NCBI GenBank assembly: GCA_946480445.1
Contig: CAMLJN010000007.1
Coordinates: 1-64,000 of the forward strand
Reading direction: 5' to 3'
DNA: 64,000 bases
Source of the DNA: an uncultured Buttiauxella sp.
GTDB lineage: Bacteria; Pseudomonadota; Gammaproteobacteria; Enterobacterales; Enterobacteriaceae
Below the pieces are notes generated by a model, which did no database searches, was not told where the DNA came from, and worked only from the letters and a program-made list of their open reading frames with translations. The position numbers and the translations under genes are program-made. Below are positions 47,715 through 57,810 of this stretch, one piece after another (position 1 is the first letter of the stretch; every line of letters begins with the position of its first letter).

Positions 47715-49088
47715 ATGGCAAAGAATCCTTCCCTGATAGTCAGCGCTCACCATGCATTCCCACGCTATCAGCAGATTGCCCGCCAGCTTAAACAGGCTAT
47801 CAGCGAGGGCGAACTTCTACCCGGCAGTCGCCTGCCATCCAGCCGTACGATGGCCCTGGAGCTGGGGGTGGCGCGTGCGACGGTGGAAAACGCCTACGGC
47901 GAGCTGGTGTCCCAGGGCTGGCTCGAAAGACGCGGGCAGGCGGGCACCTTCGTTAGCCCCTCGGTGACGGCCACTGCCAGCAGCCAGAACGTGGCGGCCA
48001 GCCAGCCGCAGGGAGCGCCTCTGCCGTTTCAGATGGGGCTGCCCGCGCTGGATGCTTTCCCGCGGGCGCTGTGGGCCCGTCTTATGGGACGCAGGCTGCG
48101 TCTGCAAACCCGATACGATCTGGTGATGCCTGAATTCAAAGGAGAATCAACGCTCCGACAGGCTATCGCGGACTACCTGCGCTTCTCGCGCAGCATTGAG
48201 TGCCTGCCGGAGCAGATATTTATTACTGCAGGGTTTCAGGCTTCCATGCGCCTCGCGGTTCGGGCGCTGGCGAAGCCCGGCGACGGTATCTGGCTTGAGG
48301 ACCCCGGCTATCGTTATATTCGCCCCGTATTTACCGATGCGCAGATGGTGATGCATCCGGTGCCGGTGGACGAAGAAGGAATGCAGATTGACTATGGCCT
48401 TGCGCACGCTCCGCAGGCGCGTTTTGCTTTACTGACGCCCGCGCATCAAAGCCCGCTGGGCGTGGCCCTCTCCCTTGAGCGACGGCGTCAGCTGCTGGAC
48501 TGGGCAGCCACCCAGCAAAGCTGGATCTTTGAAGACGATTACGACAGCGAGTTTCGCTACCACGGCAAGCCGCTGCCGCCGATCAAAAGCCTGGACGGGC
48601 CGGAACGCGTGATTTACGCCGGAACCTTCAGCAAGTCGATGTTTCCTGCACTGCGCGTGGCCTGGCTGGTGGTGCCCCAGCGGCAAATAGAGGCGTTTAG
48701 CCAGGCAGCCGGTTTTTTGCCCTGTACGGCTCCGCTGCTGATTCAGCAGACCCTCGCCGATTTTTTGCGCGAAGGGCATTTCTGGCGACATCTGAAAAAA
48801 ATGCGTCAGTGTTACAGCGAACGCCGGGTATGGCTGGAGACAGCATTGCAAAACGAAGGGTTCGAGGTCGTGCCGCAGGCGGGCGGGATACAGCTGGTCA
48901 TGCGCGTGAAGGGCAACGATCGTTCATTAGTGGCCCGAGCTCGTGCCGCCGGACTTGCCGTTCAGGCATTAAGCGACTGGCGAATGATCCCTCAGGGCGA
49001 GGGGGGGATTCTCATGAGCTTTACTAATGTGACCTCGGCAGAAATGGCGCTGGGTTATGCCAGCCAGCTGCGCAAGGCGATAATGTAA
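47715..49088 (+). CDS. MocR/PdxR-family transcriptional regulator
   Basis: The 457-residue protein has an N-terminal GntR winged helix ('GSRLPSSRTMALELGVARAT', residues about 36-55) and a C-terminal fold-type I aminotransferase-like domain. The PLP-binding Lys is in 'GTFSKSMFPALRVAWL'. MocR regulators use PLP as a sensor. It probably controls the divergent AhpD-like gene 89 bp away; pyridoxal or amino acid signals are possible. Confidence 0.9.
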   Translation: MAKNPSLIVSAHHAFPRYQQIARQLKQAISEGELLPGSRLPSSRTMALELGVARATVENAYGELVSQGWLERRGQAGTFVSPSVTATASSQNVAASQPQGAPLPFQMGLPALDAFPRALWARLMGRRLRLQTRYDLVMPEFKGESTLRQAIADYLRFSRSIECLPEQIFITAGFQASMRLAVRALAKPGDGIWLEDPGYRYIRPVFTDAQMVMHPVPVDEEGMQIDYGLAHAPQARFALLTPAHQSPLGVALSLERRRQLLDWAATQQSWIFEDDYDSEFRYHGKPLPPIKSLDGPERVIYAGTFSKSMFPALRVAWLVVPQRQIEAFSQAAGFLPCTAPLLIQQTLADFLREGHFWRHLKKMRQCYSERRVWLETALQNEGFEVVPQAGGIQLVMRVKGNDRSLVARARAAGLAVQALSDWRMIPQGEGGILMSFTNVTSAEMALGYASQLRKAIM

Positions 49089-49115
49089 AAACCCCGAAAG
49101 CGTTGCTTCCGGGGT
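49086..49115 (-). terminator. ygaM terminator
   Basis: ACCCCGAAAGC and GCTTCCGGGGT pair (49091-49115). On the minus strand the stem is followed by TTTTTAC, so it fits the end of ygaM, convergent with the MocR gene. Confidence 0.7.
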
Positions 49116-49166
49116 CAGAGGTGTCGCGCGTACTGACGATAACGCCTGATTTACTTCACCGGGGGT

Positions 49167-49493
49167 CTATCGGCGTGAGGCCAGCAAGGCTCCGAGGAAC
49201 AGGCCGACTGCGGCACCGATCCCAACGCTCTGCCATGGCTTATCGCGTACATAGGTATCCGCACAGCCTACCGCATCGCGGGCGGCTTGCTGAACGCGGC
49301 CGCGTCCCTCAATGCGTGCTCTTGTCTCTTTGAGAAGGGCTTCAGCCTTTTTACGTGCCGCTTCGCCTTCCTCTTTAACATCGCTACCGAAAGACTTCAG
49401 AACCTCTTCCAGCGTGTCCGCCAGCTGGTTCACGTCGCGGTTAATATCATCTACGCCTTCATCAACTTCGTTTCGATTTGGTCGGTTAAACAT
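49167..49493 (-). CDS. ygaM: YgaM (ElaB/YqjD/DUF883 family)
   Basis: The start at 49493 ('MFNRPNRNEVDEGVDDINRD'), after GGGAGAAG, gives 108 residues. There is a long helical soluble part followed by a C-terminal hydrophobic segment 'VGIGAAVGLFLGALL', as in this membrane-anchored family that includes ribosome-associated ElaB and YqjD. Exact role unknown. Confidence 0.92.
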   Translation of the reverse strand: MFNRPNRNEVDEGVDDINRDVNQLADTLEEVLKSFGSDVKEEGEAARKKAEALLKETRARIEGRGRVQQAARDAVGCADTYVRDKPWQSVGIGAAVGLFLGALLASRR

Positions 49494-49652
49494 TTGCTTC
49501 TCCCTTTTTGCGATGTGACTTTCAGTGTAGACCATAATTTTTAGTAATGAGTCAGCTCACCGTCACTCAGCCGCTTTATGGACTAATCCGAAAGCCCTGC
49601 TAATGCGGGTTATTGTAAGGTTGCGAAGCGAAAAAGATGACGAGGAAAAATT

Positions 49653-49994
49653 ATGTATTTAAGACCTGACGAGGTGGCCCGCGTACTTGAAAAAGCCGGT
49701 TTTACCATGGATGAAGTAACGCCAAAAGCCTATGGCTATCGCCGCGGCGAAAACTACGTTTACGTTAATCGTGAAGCGCGCATGGGGCGCACGGCGCTGA
49801 TTATTCATCCCACGCTGAAAGAACGTAGCCAGTCTTTGGCCGAGCCTGCGTCGGATGTGAAAACCTGCGATCACTATCAGCAGTTTCCGCTCTATCTTGC
49901 AGGGGAGACGCACCAGCATTACGGCATCCCGCACGGCTTCAGCTCGCGCATCGCGCTGGAGCGTTATTTATCAGGGTTGTTCGGCGAGCATTAA
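49653..49994 (+). CDS. ygaC: YgaC (DUF2002 family)
   Basis: The 113-residue protein matches E. coli YgaC from '[17 protein letters not shown]' to '[13 protein letters not shown]'. It is a small soluble protein reported as Fur-controlled in E. coli; function unknown. It is divergent from ygaM. Confidence 0.92.
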   Translation: MYLRPDEVARVLEKAGFTMDEVTPKAYGYRRGENYVYVNREARMGRTALIIHPTLKERSQSLAEPASDVKTCDHYQQFPLYLAGETHQHYGIPHGFSSRIALERYLSGLFGEH

Positions 49995-50025
49995 TCAAAG
50001 GACTGGCGATGCTGCCAGTCACCTC

Positions 50026-50481
50026 TCAGGCCCCGGCTTTAGCGTTCCGGTAACCGCTAAGGCGGAACAGGCGGCGGCAGTAATCGAGAAAATAGCCGTA
50101 AGCGGCACCCATCATTATTGACACCACAATGTTAGAGCTGACGGCGGCGATAATTTGCCCCCAGTCGGCACCGACGGACAGCAAAATAGCGGCGTAAACC
50201 GGGGACTGGAAAGTAATATAGGCCAGCACGTCCGCCAGGTTTTTCGCCCAGCTTGCCTGACTGTAGCGCCGGGCAAAACGCATGCAGGCATCGCGATACA
50301 GGCCGTAGGGCCAGGCGATAAGAATATTGACCGGGATAGCGACAAGGCGTGAGGACAGCGGCTGATCAAAGCTCATGCCAGAGAGAAAGATCTCTATCAT
50401 CATATTTACTACCGAGCAATAAACCACCATAGCGAAAGTATCCGCTGCTACGTGGCGCAGACGCGACTCAGGAGAAAACAT
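50026..50481 (-). CDS. alaE: L-alanine exporter AlaE
   Basis: The 151-residue inner-membrane protein has about four helices and matches E. coli AlaE (YgaW) throughout, e.g. '[20 protein letters not shown]' and '[18 protein letters not shown]'. It exports L-alanine by proton antiport. It is convergent with ygaC. Confidence 0.95.
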   Translation of the reverse strand: MFSPESRLRHVAADTFAMVVYCSVVNMMIEIFLSGMSFDQPLSSRLVAIPVNILIAWPYGLYRDACMRFARRYSQASWAKNLADVLAYITFQSPVYAAILLSVGADWGQIIAAVSSNIVVSIMMGAAYGYFLDYCRRLFRLSGYRNAKAGA

Positions 50482-50804
50482 AATTCTGGCTCCGGGTAAA
50501 AGCAGATATAAACACTAATGACTGTGTTTATACCCTGCCTTATGCGTTGTGTTTTTGATTATGTATAGGATATATGTCTGCAATAGTTTGAACAACTAGC
50601 GCAAAATTTTTATTTAATGGCCTTTTATCAATTAAATCCGCTAAAAGCGGGTTATCGACGTGCGTTACCGTATTTTGTCGCTCAACTGTTTTTTTAAGTA
50701 TATAAATCAATTGGTTGTACATTCATCTTTTTCTTCGCTGTTCAGACTCAATATCATCGTTATATAATTATTTATATAGCGATAGTGGCGGTGAGGGCTG
50801 GAAG
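50482..50804. other. AT-rich gap between alaE and the interrupted yghW-like gene
   Basis: This is where E. coli carries stpA; no stpA is seen. A minus-strand ORF of 60 codons (50540-50722) has a ribosome-site-less ATG and no known family, and may be a remnant. AT-rich promoter-like DNA (about 50755-50785) precedes the yghW-like start. Confidence 0.5.
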
Positions 50805-50846
50805 GTGGAAAACCATTTTGGCAAAGGGTTGATGGCGGGGCTTAAA
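50805..50846 (+). pseudogene. 5' part of yghW-like (DUF2623) gene, interrupted
   Basis: GTG 50805 opens 'ENHFGKGLMAGLK', the start of a YghW-type protein. After codon 14 the transposon begins. The rest continues at 60513. Confidence 0.9.
50842..50846. repeat. Target site duplication TTAAA, left
   Basis: The pentamer TTAAA directly precedes the left inverted repeat and is repeated at 60508-60512, as expected for Tn3-family insertion. Confidence 0.95.
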
Positions 50847-50884
50847 GGGGTTCGCTTGGAAAACGGAAAATATCCTACGCTAAG
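50847..50884 (+). repeat. Left terminal inverted repeat (IRL)
   Basis: Begins GGGGTTCGCTTGGAAAACGG and ends CTAAG. It overlaps the tnpA stop codon. Just inside, CCTGTTTTTTGTACAGG forms a small palindrome that is also present inside the right end. Confidence 0.95.
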
Positions 50885-53864
50885 CCTGTTTTTTGTACAG
50901 GCGGCTGTCTACTGAGCGTAACGAACGGTATTTCACCTGTCCCAGCTTGAGGTTTGTTCGCCAGACGTAATCTCCGCTCAGGTTGATGTGTTCCCATCCC
51001 AGAGGGGACAGATGAGAAATCAGCTGGTCATTGAATGGGATCCCTTTTCGCTTCAGAGAATCTATGGCTCTTTCTATATATACCGTATTCCAGAGTGAGA
51101 TCGCCGCAGTCAGCAAGGTGAACCCACTTGCCCGATAACTCTGGTTTTCCAGTCCCCGATCTCTGATTTCACCCAGCCGGTGCATAAAGACTGCGCGCGC
51201 AAGGGCATTCCGCGCCTCACCTTTATTCAGCCCTGCCTGTACGCGTCGACGCAGGGAAGGATCCCGGAACCAGTCCAGCATAAACAATGACCTTTCGATG
51301 CGACCAATTTCCCTCAGCGCTTTTGCCAGACCATTTTGTTTCGGATAGCTGGCCAGCTTTTTCATCATCAGTGATGCTGTTACCGTTCCCTGTTTTATAG
51401 AGCTCGCCAGACGTAGCACCTCACTCCAGTGGGTTTCAATGTCCTTTAGATTCAGGCTGGTTGTGGAAATAATTGACTGAAGCCCCGGATACAACTCGGA
51501 TTTTCCATGAATAAACAGTCTCTTGTCATGAAGATCCCGGATCCTTGGCGCAAAAGCGAATCCGAGCAGATGCATCAGCGCGAAAACATGTTCAGTGAAA
51601 CCTGCGGTGTCGGTGTAATGCTCTGTAATCTCCAGCTCGCTTTCGTGATACAGCAAGCCGTCAAGTACGTGAGTAGAATCGCGCACGCGGCTGATGACTT
51701 TGGTGTAAAACGGACTGTACTGGTCCGAAATATGCGTGTAAATCTGAACGCCTGGCTCCTGACCGTACTTCAGATTAACCTGACCCGCATAACGCCCATG
51801 ACTGCCCACCCGAAAATTTTGCCCATCAGACGAGGAGGTTGTCCCATCGCCCCATAATGCCGCCAGAGGCCGTTTTTTCTGGGCATTGACCAACTCAGCC
51901 AATGCTGCTGAATAGGTTTCATCCCTGATGTACCAGGCCTGAATGCCCTCAAGTGATGATTTGGTCGTTCCCGGACAGGATTCAGCCATTTTTGTCAGCC
52001 CAAGATTGATGCCATCAGCCAGGATGTTGGTCAGTAACAACTTTCTGTCTTTAGGTCTGACGTGATGATTTTTGAGATGAGTGAAATGGCGGGTAAAACC
52101 GGTCCAGCCGTCCACTTCATCCAGCATTTCAGTAATTTTAGGATGAGGCAGCATGCCATAAACCAGATCGGCAAACGGGGATACTGCTGAAGGGACACTG
52201 TTGTCCAGCGGGGTAATTTTCACGCCTTTGTCCGATATATCAACATCGGGCAAATCACCGGCTAGTGCCATCGCATTCACTTCGTCCAGGCGCGATGCCA
52301 GAAGCGTCATACGGCTCTCGATGTATTCATTGCAGTCGGTTGGAATAGCAAGGGGTAGCTGGTTATTCAGGAGTGATTTTTCAAAATCACCAGATGGGAC
52401 CAGATAATCATCGAAATTCCTGTAACGGCGAGATCCCTTTACCCAGATGTCACCAGAAAGTAGGGCTCCCTTCAGCTCATTCAGCACGCAAAATTCATAA
52501 TATTTTCGATCAATGCCGGAGGGCGTGATCACCACCTTTCTCCAGCTTTCCGGGATGAACCCAGTTGGCGCTGAAGGCGGTACTTTTCGGAGTTGTTTTC
52601 GATACATCTCTCTGACGATATCCAGCGCGTCACTGAGTTGCATTGCGGCTGGTGCCGCCATGAACTGCAACGCGGCCAGCATCCGGGGGGCGTATTTACG
52701 CAGCGTACTGTATTTTTCTGTGATCAAATGCAACGGGTCGAAGTTGTCCTTACGTGACAGGAACCGCGTCTCTTCCACGCTGTTGATGAACTCCTGCCAG
52801 GGAAGGACGTCTTCTATTGCGGCCCAGGGATCTTCACCGGACTCTCTGGCGTTCAGCAATGCCTGCCCGACGGTAACGTATTGCTTCAGCTTACTCTGAA
52901 TCAGCTTTCCCGTTTGCTGAAGTCGCTCGGCCTGTGTGCGTTTTGCCCTGCTGAACAAACTGCCCAGAATACGCTCGTGCAGCTCAATAACTTCGTCTGT
53001 CAGGGTGGCCCTGGCTTCCGATATGACACAAACCAGCGTGGCATAACGGCGAACATCAGTGAATTTTGCCAGGTCACGGCTACTCATTTTCCTGCCTTCG
53101 CGTGCGAGTTTCAGGAGCCGGTTTTGGTGAACGGAAAACGCAATGCCGTCAGGCAGTGCCAGCGACTCAATCGAATTTAACCGGTCGATATGTTGCAGGA
53201 CATTTTTACCATTAATTTTTCCCGGAGGCTGGAGCAGCCAGGCCAGCCGTGAAGATTGCTCACCCTCAGAGACCAGCAGACGGTCCAGCGTCGCTTTATG
53301 TCTTGGCTCAAGCTGCGCGGTAAGCGCAGAAAAGACCGCTCTGTCTGCAAGCGTTGTTGCTTCGGCCAGGGTTCGCTCGACAACATCAACAGAAGGGAAA
53401 ATCACCTTATTGAGTTGGAGCCAGGAGAGCATTTCCTCCGCAAGCAAAAAGCCTCTGTCTGTCCGCATAGCATGGGGGTAAAGGTGGCGAATGCAGGTTT
53501 TTTGTAGCGCTCGGTTGAAGGGGGATAATTCCAGATAGCGGTAGAGTTCGGCCAGATGCTCCCAGCGGGTGACTTCTCTTGAGGCATACTCGGCCCACAA
53601 ATCAGGCTGAATTTTCAAATGAGCCGCAAGCCGGGAAATAACTCCGCCGTGAGGGGATGCATTTTTGTCGGGAGGAAACCCTGGCCCTCGCAAATAGCAG
53701 AGTAAAACAGCAAAGCCCAGGCGGTTTGCGGGTCTGCGGTGTTTATTAATAAGCGCGAGGTCATGTTCACTCAAAAAGCACATGCGTGTCAGAAGAACGT
53801 CATCATCCGGCACAACCAACAAGCGTTCTTTTTCTTCACTGCTGAGTATTTGTCTCCGTGGCAT
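50880..53864 (-). CDS. tnpA: Tn3-family transposase TnpA
   Basis: The 994-residue protein has the Tn3 transposase size and domains: an N-terminal DUF4158-like region ('FLSEHDLALINKHRRPANRL', near residue 30-50) and the C-terminal DDE domain with 'LWGDGTTSSSDGQNFRVG' and 'THISDQYSPFYTKVIS'. It binds the 38-bp ends and catalyses replicative transposition. The start is at 53864, and its stop lies inside the left repeat. No frame damage is visible. Confidence 0.97.
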   Translation of the reverse strand: MPRRQILSSEEKERLLVVPDDDVLLTRMCFLSEHDLALINKHRRPANRLGFAVLLCYLRGPGFPPDKNASPHGGVISRLAAHLKIQPDLWAEYASREVTRWEHLAELYRYLELSPFNRALQKTCIRHLYPHAMRTDRGFLLAEEMLSWLQLNKVIFPSVDVVERTLAEATTLADRAVFSALTAQLEPRHKATLDRLLVSEGEQSSRLAWLLQPPGKINGKNVLQHIDRLNSIESLALPDGIAFSVHQNRLLKLAREGRKMSSRDLAKFTDVRRYATLVCVISEARATLTDEVIELHERILGSLFSRAKRTQAERLQQTGKLIQSKLKQYVTVGQALLNARESGEDPWAAIEDVLPWQEFINSVEETRFLSRKDNFDPLHLITEKYSTLRKYAPRMLAALQFMAAPAAMQLSDALDIVREMYRKQLRKVPPSAPTGFIPESWRKVVITPSGIDRKYYEFCVLNELKGALLSGDIWVKGSRRYRNFDDYLVPSGDFEKSLLNNQLPLAIPTDCNEYIESRMTLLASRLDEVNAMALAGDLPDVDISDKGVKITPLDNSVPSAVSPFADLVYGMLPHPKITEMLDEVDGWTGFTRHFTHLKNHHVRPKDRKLLLTNILADGINLGLTKMAESCPGTTKSSLEGIQAWYIRDETYSAALAELVNAQKKRPLAALWGDGTTSSSDGQNFRVGSHGRYAGQVNLKYGQEPGVQIYTHISDQYSPFYTKVISRVRDSTHVLDGLLYHESELEITEHYTDTAGFTEHVFALMHLLGFAFAPRIRDLHDKRLFIHGKSELYPGLQSIISTTSLNLKDIETHWSEVLRLASSIKQGTVTASLMMKKLASYPKQNGLAKALREIGRIERSLFMLDWFRDPSLRRRVQAGLNKGEARNALARAVFMHRLGEIRDRGLENQSYRASGFTLLTAAISLWNTVYIERAIDSLKRKGIPFNDQLISHLSPLGWEHINLSGDYVWRTNLKLGQVKYRSLRSVDSRLYKKQA

Positions 53865-53910
53865 AGATGCTTCCTCTGCATATAGTTTATTTTTGTTATC
53901 ACTTTACACT

Positions 53911-54015
53911 GACCGAAACCGGTCGATTTCGTACACTACCTTGAGAATCTGTACGAAAATAGGGCAAAATAATTTCGTACATGCATTATAATTCGTACAT
54001 CCATTTCGTACGGGA
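53911..54015. other. res site of the transposon
   Basis: The tnpA-tnpR intergenic region holds repeated TTTCGTAC half-sites: TTTCGTACA (53927-53935) with inverted TGTACGAAA (53950-53958), then direct copies near 53973, 53992 and 54005. A palindrome GACCG/CGGTC lies at 53911-53924. This is the pattern of resolvase subsites I-III and the divergent promoter region. Confidence 0.75.
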
Positions 54016-54024
54016 ATTTGCACT

Positions 54025-54603
54025 ATGTCACGGGTTTTTGCTTATTGCCGGGTATCCACTCTGGAGCAAACAACAGATAACCAACGCAGAGAAATCGAAA
54101 CTGCCGGTTTTGCTGTCACACCTCAGCGAATAATTGAGGAACACATCAGTGGGTCAGTCGCGGCCAGCGAAAGACCAGGATTTATCAGACTGCTTGATCG
54201 CATGGAAAATGGTGATGTACTGATTGTCACCAAACTTGACCGTCTTGGTCGTAATGCGATGGATATAAGAAAAACCGTCGAACAACTTGCAGTGTCTGAC
54301 ATTCGGGTACATTGCCTGGCGCTGGGTGGCGTGGACCTGACCAGTCCGGCAGGGAAAATGACCATGCAGGTGATTTCAGCCGTGGCTGAGTTTGAGCGAG
54401 ATTTGCTGCTAGAACGTACGCACTCTGGTATTGCGCGGGCAAAAGCAGCCGGAAAGCGGTTTGGACGTCCTTCAGTGCTGAATGAAGAGCAGAAAACTAC
54501 GGTGATTGCACGGATTAACGCTGGGATCAGCATCAGCACCATTGCGCGGGAATTTAATACTACTCGGCAAACCATACTCAGAGTAAAGACTGGGCAGTCA
54601 TGA
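54025..54603 (+). CDS. tnpR: Tn3-type serine resolvase TnpR
   Basis: The 192-residue serine recombinase has catalytic Ser in '[19 protein letters not shown]', the '[11 protein letters not shown]' motif and a C-terminal helix-turn-helix ('[20 protein letters not shown]'). It resolves cointegrates at res and represses tnpA/tnpR. Divergent from tnpA. Confidence 0.96.
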   Translation: MSRVFAYCRVSTLEQTTDNQRREIETAGFAVTPQRIIEEHISGSVAASERPGFIRLLDRMENGDVLIVTKLDRLGRNAMDIRKTVEQLAVSDIRVHCLALGGVDLTSPAGKMTMQVISAVAEFERDLLLERTHSGIARAKAAGKRFGRPSVLNEEQKTTVIARINAGISISTIAREFNTTRQTILRVKTGQS

Positions 54604-54792
54604 CCCTGAGTTTTCAGCTGGACGGTCTGCTATGTGCCAGAAGCGGCCCTTTGGTAGTTGTCAGTAGGACGATATTTGAGCAGAATGAGACAGTCTTTAA
54701 GTATGACCGTTTTTTATACAACCACACACTATTGAATCCAGGTCTAAAAGGGGCTACTGACCCACAAATGAAAGGATGCACGAGATCGAGCT

Positions 54793-55272
54793 ATGCGTAT
54801 TCATCAACAGAATAAGTCCCGTAAACTATATCGCAGCGTCAACACAACGACGCGGCATCATTCTAATAATCCAGGTGCTGAGTATCGGTGGGAACGCAAT
54901 CGCAAAAAAGTCGGAGATGAGTTACTGGTAAAGCGCGAGAGAATGCATGGCAGACAGAAGCGTGGCCGAGACTACACACCATTGTTTTATTTTCTGATCA
55001 AACAGATTGGCAAACCGTGGAATGAAATATTCAGTGAAGTATGTGGACGTCTTGATACCACCGAGCCGGTATTCTGGTTGGTCGCGTTACATGAGCATCA
55101 GCGAAGGGATTTAGTCTGCATTGGCGAAAGCAGTTTTTACCCGGGTTTGTTTATTGATGAGAATGGAGTTCTGCAACAGGTAAACCCTTCGATTACGAGA
55201 AATGATGTTAAGGTGATTTGCCGTTGCTGCACACACACTTATATTGGTGAACCTGTACCCTGGATAGATTGA
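54793..55272 (+). CDS. Conserved hypothetical protein, first transposon passenger
   Basis: The 159-residue protein is basic at the N terminus. The central 'RQKRGRDYTPLFYFLIKQIG' and 'RLDTTEPVFWLVALHEHQRR' and a Cys/His tail 'VICRCCTHTYIGEPVPW' recall a widespread family of unknown function found in varied bacteria, but I cannot name it. The Cys-rich end could bind a metal. ATG 54793 is the best start, without a strong ribosome site. Confidence 0.6.
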   Translation: MRIHQQNKSRKLYRSVNTTTRHHSNNPGAEYRWERNRKKVGDELLVKRERMHGRQKRGRDYTPLFYFLIKQIGKPWNEIFSEVCGRLDTTEPVFWLVALHEHQRRDLVCIGESSFYPGLFIDENGVLQQVNPSITRNDVKVICRCCTHTYIGEPVPWID

Positions 55273-55445
55273 GTGACACCACCTATCTTATCTTGGCTGC
55301 GATCATTGTCAGCAGTAAGAGTGCTTGAAAACATCCGTTACTTACTAACTGCGGGCCGTTAGCCCTTCCGCTCTGTGCCAGAAGCAGACACTGTAAACAC
55401 AACAGAAAGTTAATAAACAGTATAATTTTAGGAGAACTAATATAA

Positions 55446-56363
55446 ATGGCGTCAAATAATTATGGGTATGAAGATTTTGAAGCATTTACGTATCTTGACT
55501 ATCACAACCTTGCTGTATCCTGGAATTTAGCGAGAGGAGCTTTTTGTTCTCCCTCAGAATTACCATCTAATGAATATAGTAATAGCTTCCTTTCCGTTGC
55601 TATTGCCGGAATGCTATCAAATACCGTTCCTACAAGGCTTTACAGCGAATTAGCCATTGATAGTGTTAGGGAATGTTTATTTCCTGATTGCGTATCAAGA
55701 TTAAGAGGTTTTTTTGTTTTCGATGAAATAGAATCAATATCTAGATTTTGGAGTTGTAATTCTTGGGGCGGGCATTTTTCTGATCAATATTTATCTGATG
55801 TAGGTGTGGCAGCAACTAGATCTACTAGAGTAGATTCCAATTGGATATCTCATATAGTTGATGTGGATGGCAGACTAAAAGAAGGTTGGCATGAGAATAC
55901 AGTTAACTATTGGCGTGGAGATGCGTTTCCAGGTTCTGAACCTATATGGGAAAGGATCGTCGAAGGTTATTTAACGGTTTGGAGTCCCGTTGTTAGGAAA
56001 GAAGCAATATTAGAAATAGAGACTGTTTGGCCGAACTCTTTAAAATTATTGAACTATTCTTGCCTGTGTGCTGCTTATGGCTCTTTAGATGGAATGATTT
56101 TCCCATTTTTGATGCAAGATGATGAAGGTAATATTAAAGTTACCTATATATCTAGAATGGTTCAAGCTAACGATAAAAATTTCATTGAAGCGATTATTGA
56201 AAACGCAAAGAAAATGCCTTCCTTTAGTGTTAACTTGAACGATACGACAACTAATGACGAAGAGATCAGCACACCTGATCTAACCTTTTTGAATGTCTCA
56301 CTATCCTCTGACGATAATTGTGCTTTTGCCGACTTTGTTAAACTCATGAGTCACTCTCAATGA
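55446..56363 (+). CDS. Uncharacterised 305-residue protein
   Basis: ATG 55446 is 13 bases after AGGAGA, a little far but acceptable. The AT-rich gene encodes a soluble protein of mixed alpha/beta type with 'VSRLRGFFVFDEIESISRFW', an RxD segment and 'YWRGDAFPGSEPIWERIVEG' near the middle. The latter resembles the 'YWxG...P.WE.LV' ending of the protein at 58473. The two may share a DUF2441-like, ADP-ribosyltransferase-type fold; that is a guess from pattern alone. Function unknown. Confidence 0.55.
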   Translation: MASNNYGYEDFEAFTYLDYHNLAVSWNLARGAFCSPSELPSNEYSNSFLSVAIAGMLSNTVPTRLYSELAIDSVRECLFPDCVSRLRGFFVFDEIESISRFWSCNSWGGHFSDQYLSDVGVAATRSTRVDSNWISHIVDVDGRLKEGWHENTVNYWRGDAFPGSEPIWERIVEGYLTVWSPVVRKEAILEIETVWPNSLKLLNYSCLCAAYGSLDGMIFPFLMQDDEGNIKVTYISRMVQANDKNFIEAIIENAKKMPSFSVNLNDTTTNDEEISTPDLTFLNVSLSSDDNCAFADFVKLMSHSQ

Positions 56364-56861
56364 TTCAGTTTCCGTGACCTGTTCCCCGTTAGTTAAAATA
56401 CACGGCTGTTATGAAGTCATGTATTGTAACCTGATAGAATTGCATATTGTGAGGTCGATATGTCCACTCCTCGCTCATTGCAGACCTTCAACCCCAGGGG
56501 GGTCTGATTGGTGCCAGGAGCGGACTGACCTGCTCCCCGATGATTAATACACCGCTATGCTAGTAATGTCCGTAGATCGCTGTGTGTTGCATCCATCGGT
56601 TGAACTCACAGTCCAAACCAGACTGTCAGCTTTGATTAGATTCTACCTACTCAACCTGTCAGATAAGGTCTGAGTTAATACACCTAGTATATGGCTTTGT
56701 GCAGGGGACGGCTATCGCGAACGTTAGGTCAGGTATCTGAATACGCACAGTTCACTTGGTTGTACTTCTTGCACTGACCTGCTATCCCGCACAGCTATTT
56801 ATAGGTAATCTTCAGTGTATAATCTGCCAGCTTATGGAAGCTTGTACAACAGGAGAAATAT
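56364..56861. other. Passenger gap with repeated modules
   Basis: About 500 bp without a gene. It contains the recurring transposon modules: TGTCCACTCCTCGCTCATTG (56460-56479), GTGCCAGGAGCGGACT, GACCTGCTCCCC (two variants near 56376 and 56527) and GACCTGCTATCCC (56777). These look like leftover junctions of former insertions or cassettes. Confidence 0.6.
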
Positions 56862-57704
56862 ATGAAAAAAGAATCGTTTGGATGTTGCCCGTTTGATTTT
56901 GACGAAGATGTGAAAAAAATAGCCGCGATAAATAAATATATCCATGCAAAATTTGAAGAGCATAAAAACAAAATAGATAACCTAAAGGGTGTGGAACAAA
57001 AATTGATGGTCTTACAGTACTTTAATGTACTGAATGAACTTAGTAATCAGGCTATCTCTTCTTTGAATATCGGAGCCTTTTCAGCATCGGAAGTATTAAC
57101 TAGGGTTATAATAGAACAGACTGCCAATCAGTCTTATATAGCAATAGATGATGGTGAAAATGCACAAGCATTACTCAAGGCTAGTAAGAAATTAGTTCAT
57201 AGTAATGGAAAGCGGTGGCTGGAGTGTTTAAAATCCAAAGAAATGGCTAATCCAGCAGCAAATGAAAGGATTCGCATTGGAAAAGAACTAACTGATAGAT
57301 TTAATAGATTGTGGCCAAATACACCTGAATATCCAGGAACCAGAAAGCTTTTTGAATTAATTGGCTGGGAAACACATTATCATGCACACTACGTTCCCCT
57401 TTGTGATTCAATTCATACATTCTCTGATGATATGGCAAATATAGTATCTCTATATAATGCAATCCAAAGCGATGAAACTACTGCTATCGAATTCATTCTT
57501 GCAGTTAAACAAGAAAATAAACGGCTGGCAATTTATAATGTTGTAATTGCTACGGCCCTTCGGTGTGAGGCCTTAGTAAATGTATTTAACTCTTTAGGTT
57601 ATCAGGATATTATAACTGAAATGACACCAACAATAGATACAGTCAACCAGACTATAATTCGATATGATGATTTTGATCATTCCAGAATTGATGATTGTAA
57701 ATAA
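56862..57704 (+). CDS. DUF5677-like protein
   Basis: The 280-residue, AT-rich gene starts at ATG 56862 after ACAGGAGA. The protein is almost wholly helical, with 'SASEVLTRVIIEQTANQSYI' at about residues 77-96 and a His-rich 'WETHYHAHYVPLCDSIHTFS' at about residues 170-190. This resembles the DUF5677 pattern of paired helices with conserved Arg/Glu and His. The function of that family is unknown. It is followed closely by the recombinase gene. Confidence 0.55.
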   Translation: MKKESFGCCPFDFDEDVKKIAAINKYIHAKFEEHKNKIDNLKGVEQKLMVLQYFNVLNELSNQAISSLNIGAFSASEVLTRVIIEQTANQSYIAIDDGENAQALLKASKKLVHSNGKRWLECLKSKEMANPAANERIRIGKELTDRFNRLWPNTPEYPGTRKLFELIGWETHYHAHYVPLCDSIHTFSDDMANIVSLYNAIQSDETTAIEFILAVKQENKRLAIYNVVIATALRCEALVNVFNSLGYQDIITEMTPTIDTVNQTIIRYDDFDHSRIDDCK

Positions 57705-57810
57705 ATAATTGACAAAATACGTACATGCGCAACAACTAGTGATAGTTGACTTATTTTCGCTCTTGAGGGACAACTATATTCAAATCTCCCACATTACAGG
57801 AGGTTTGAAT

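Noticed and set aside
50540..50722. 60-codon minus-strand ORF near alaE
   Set aside because: No ribosome site or known domain; AT-rich region gives such ORFs by chance. Kept only as a possible remnant.
54600..54815. 71-codon plus-strand ORF after tnpR
   Set aside because: Starts at the tnpR stop, has no family pattern, and overlaps a repeated junction module (GTGCCAGAAGCGG); composition does not look coding.
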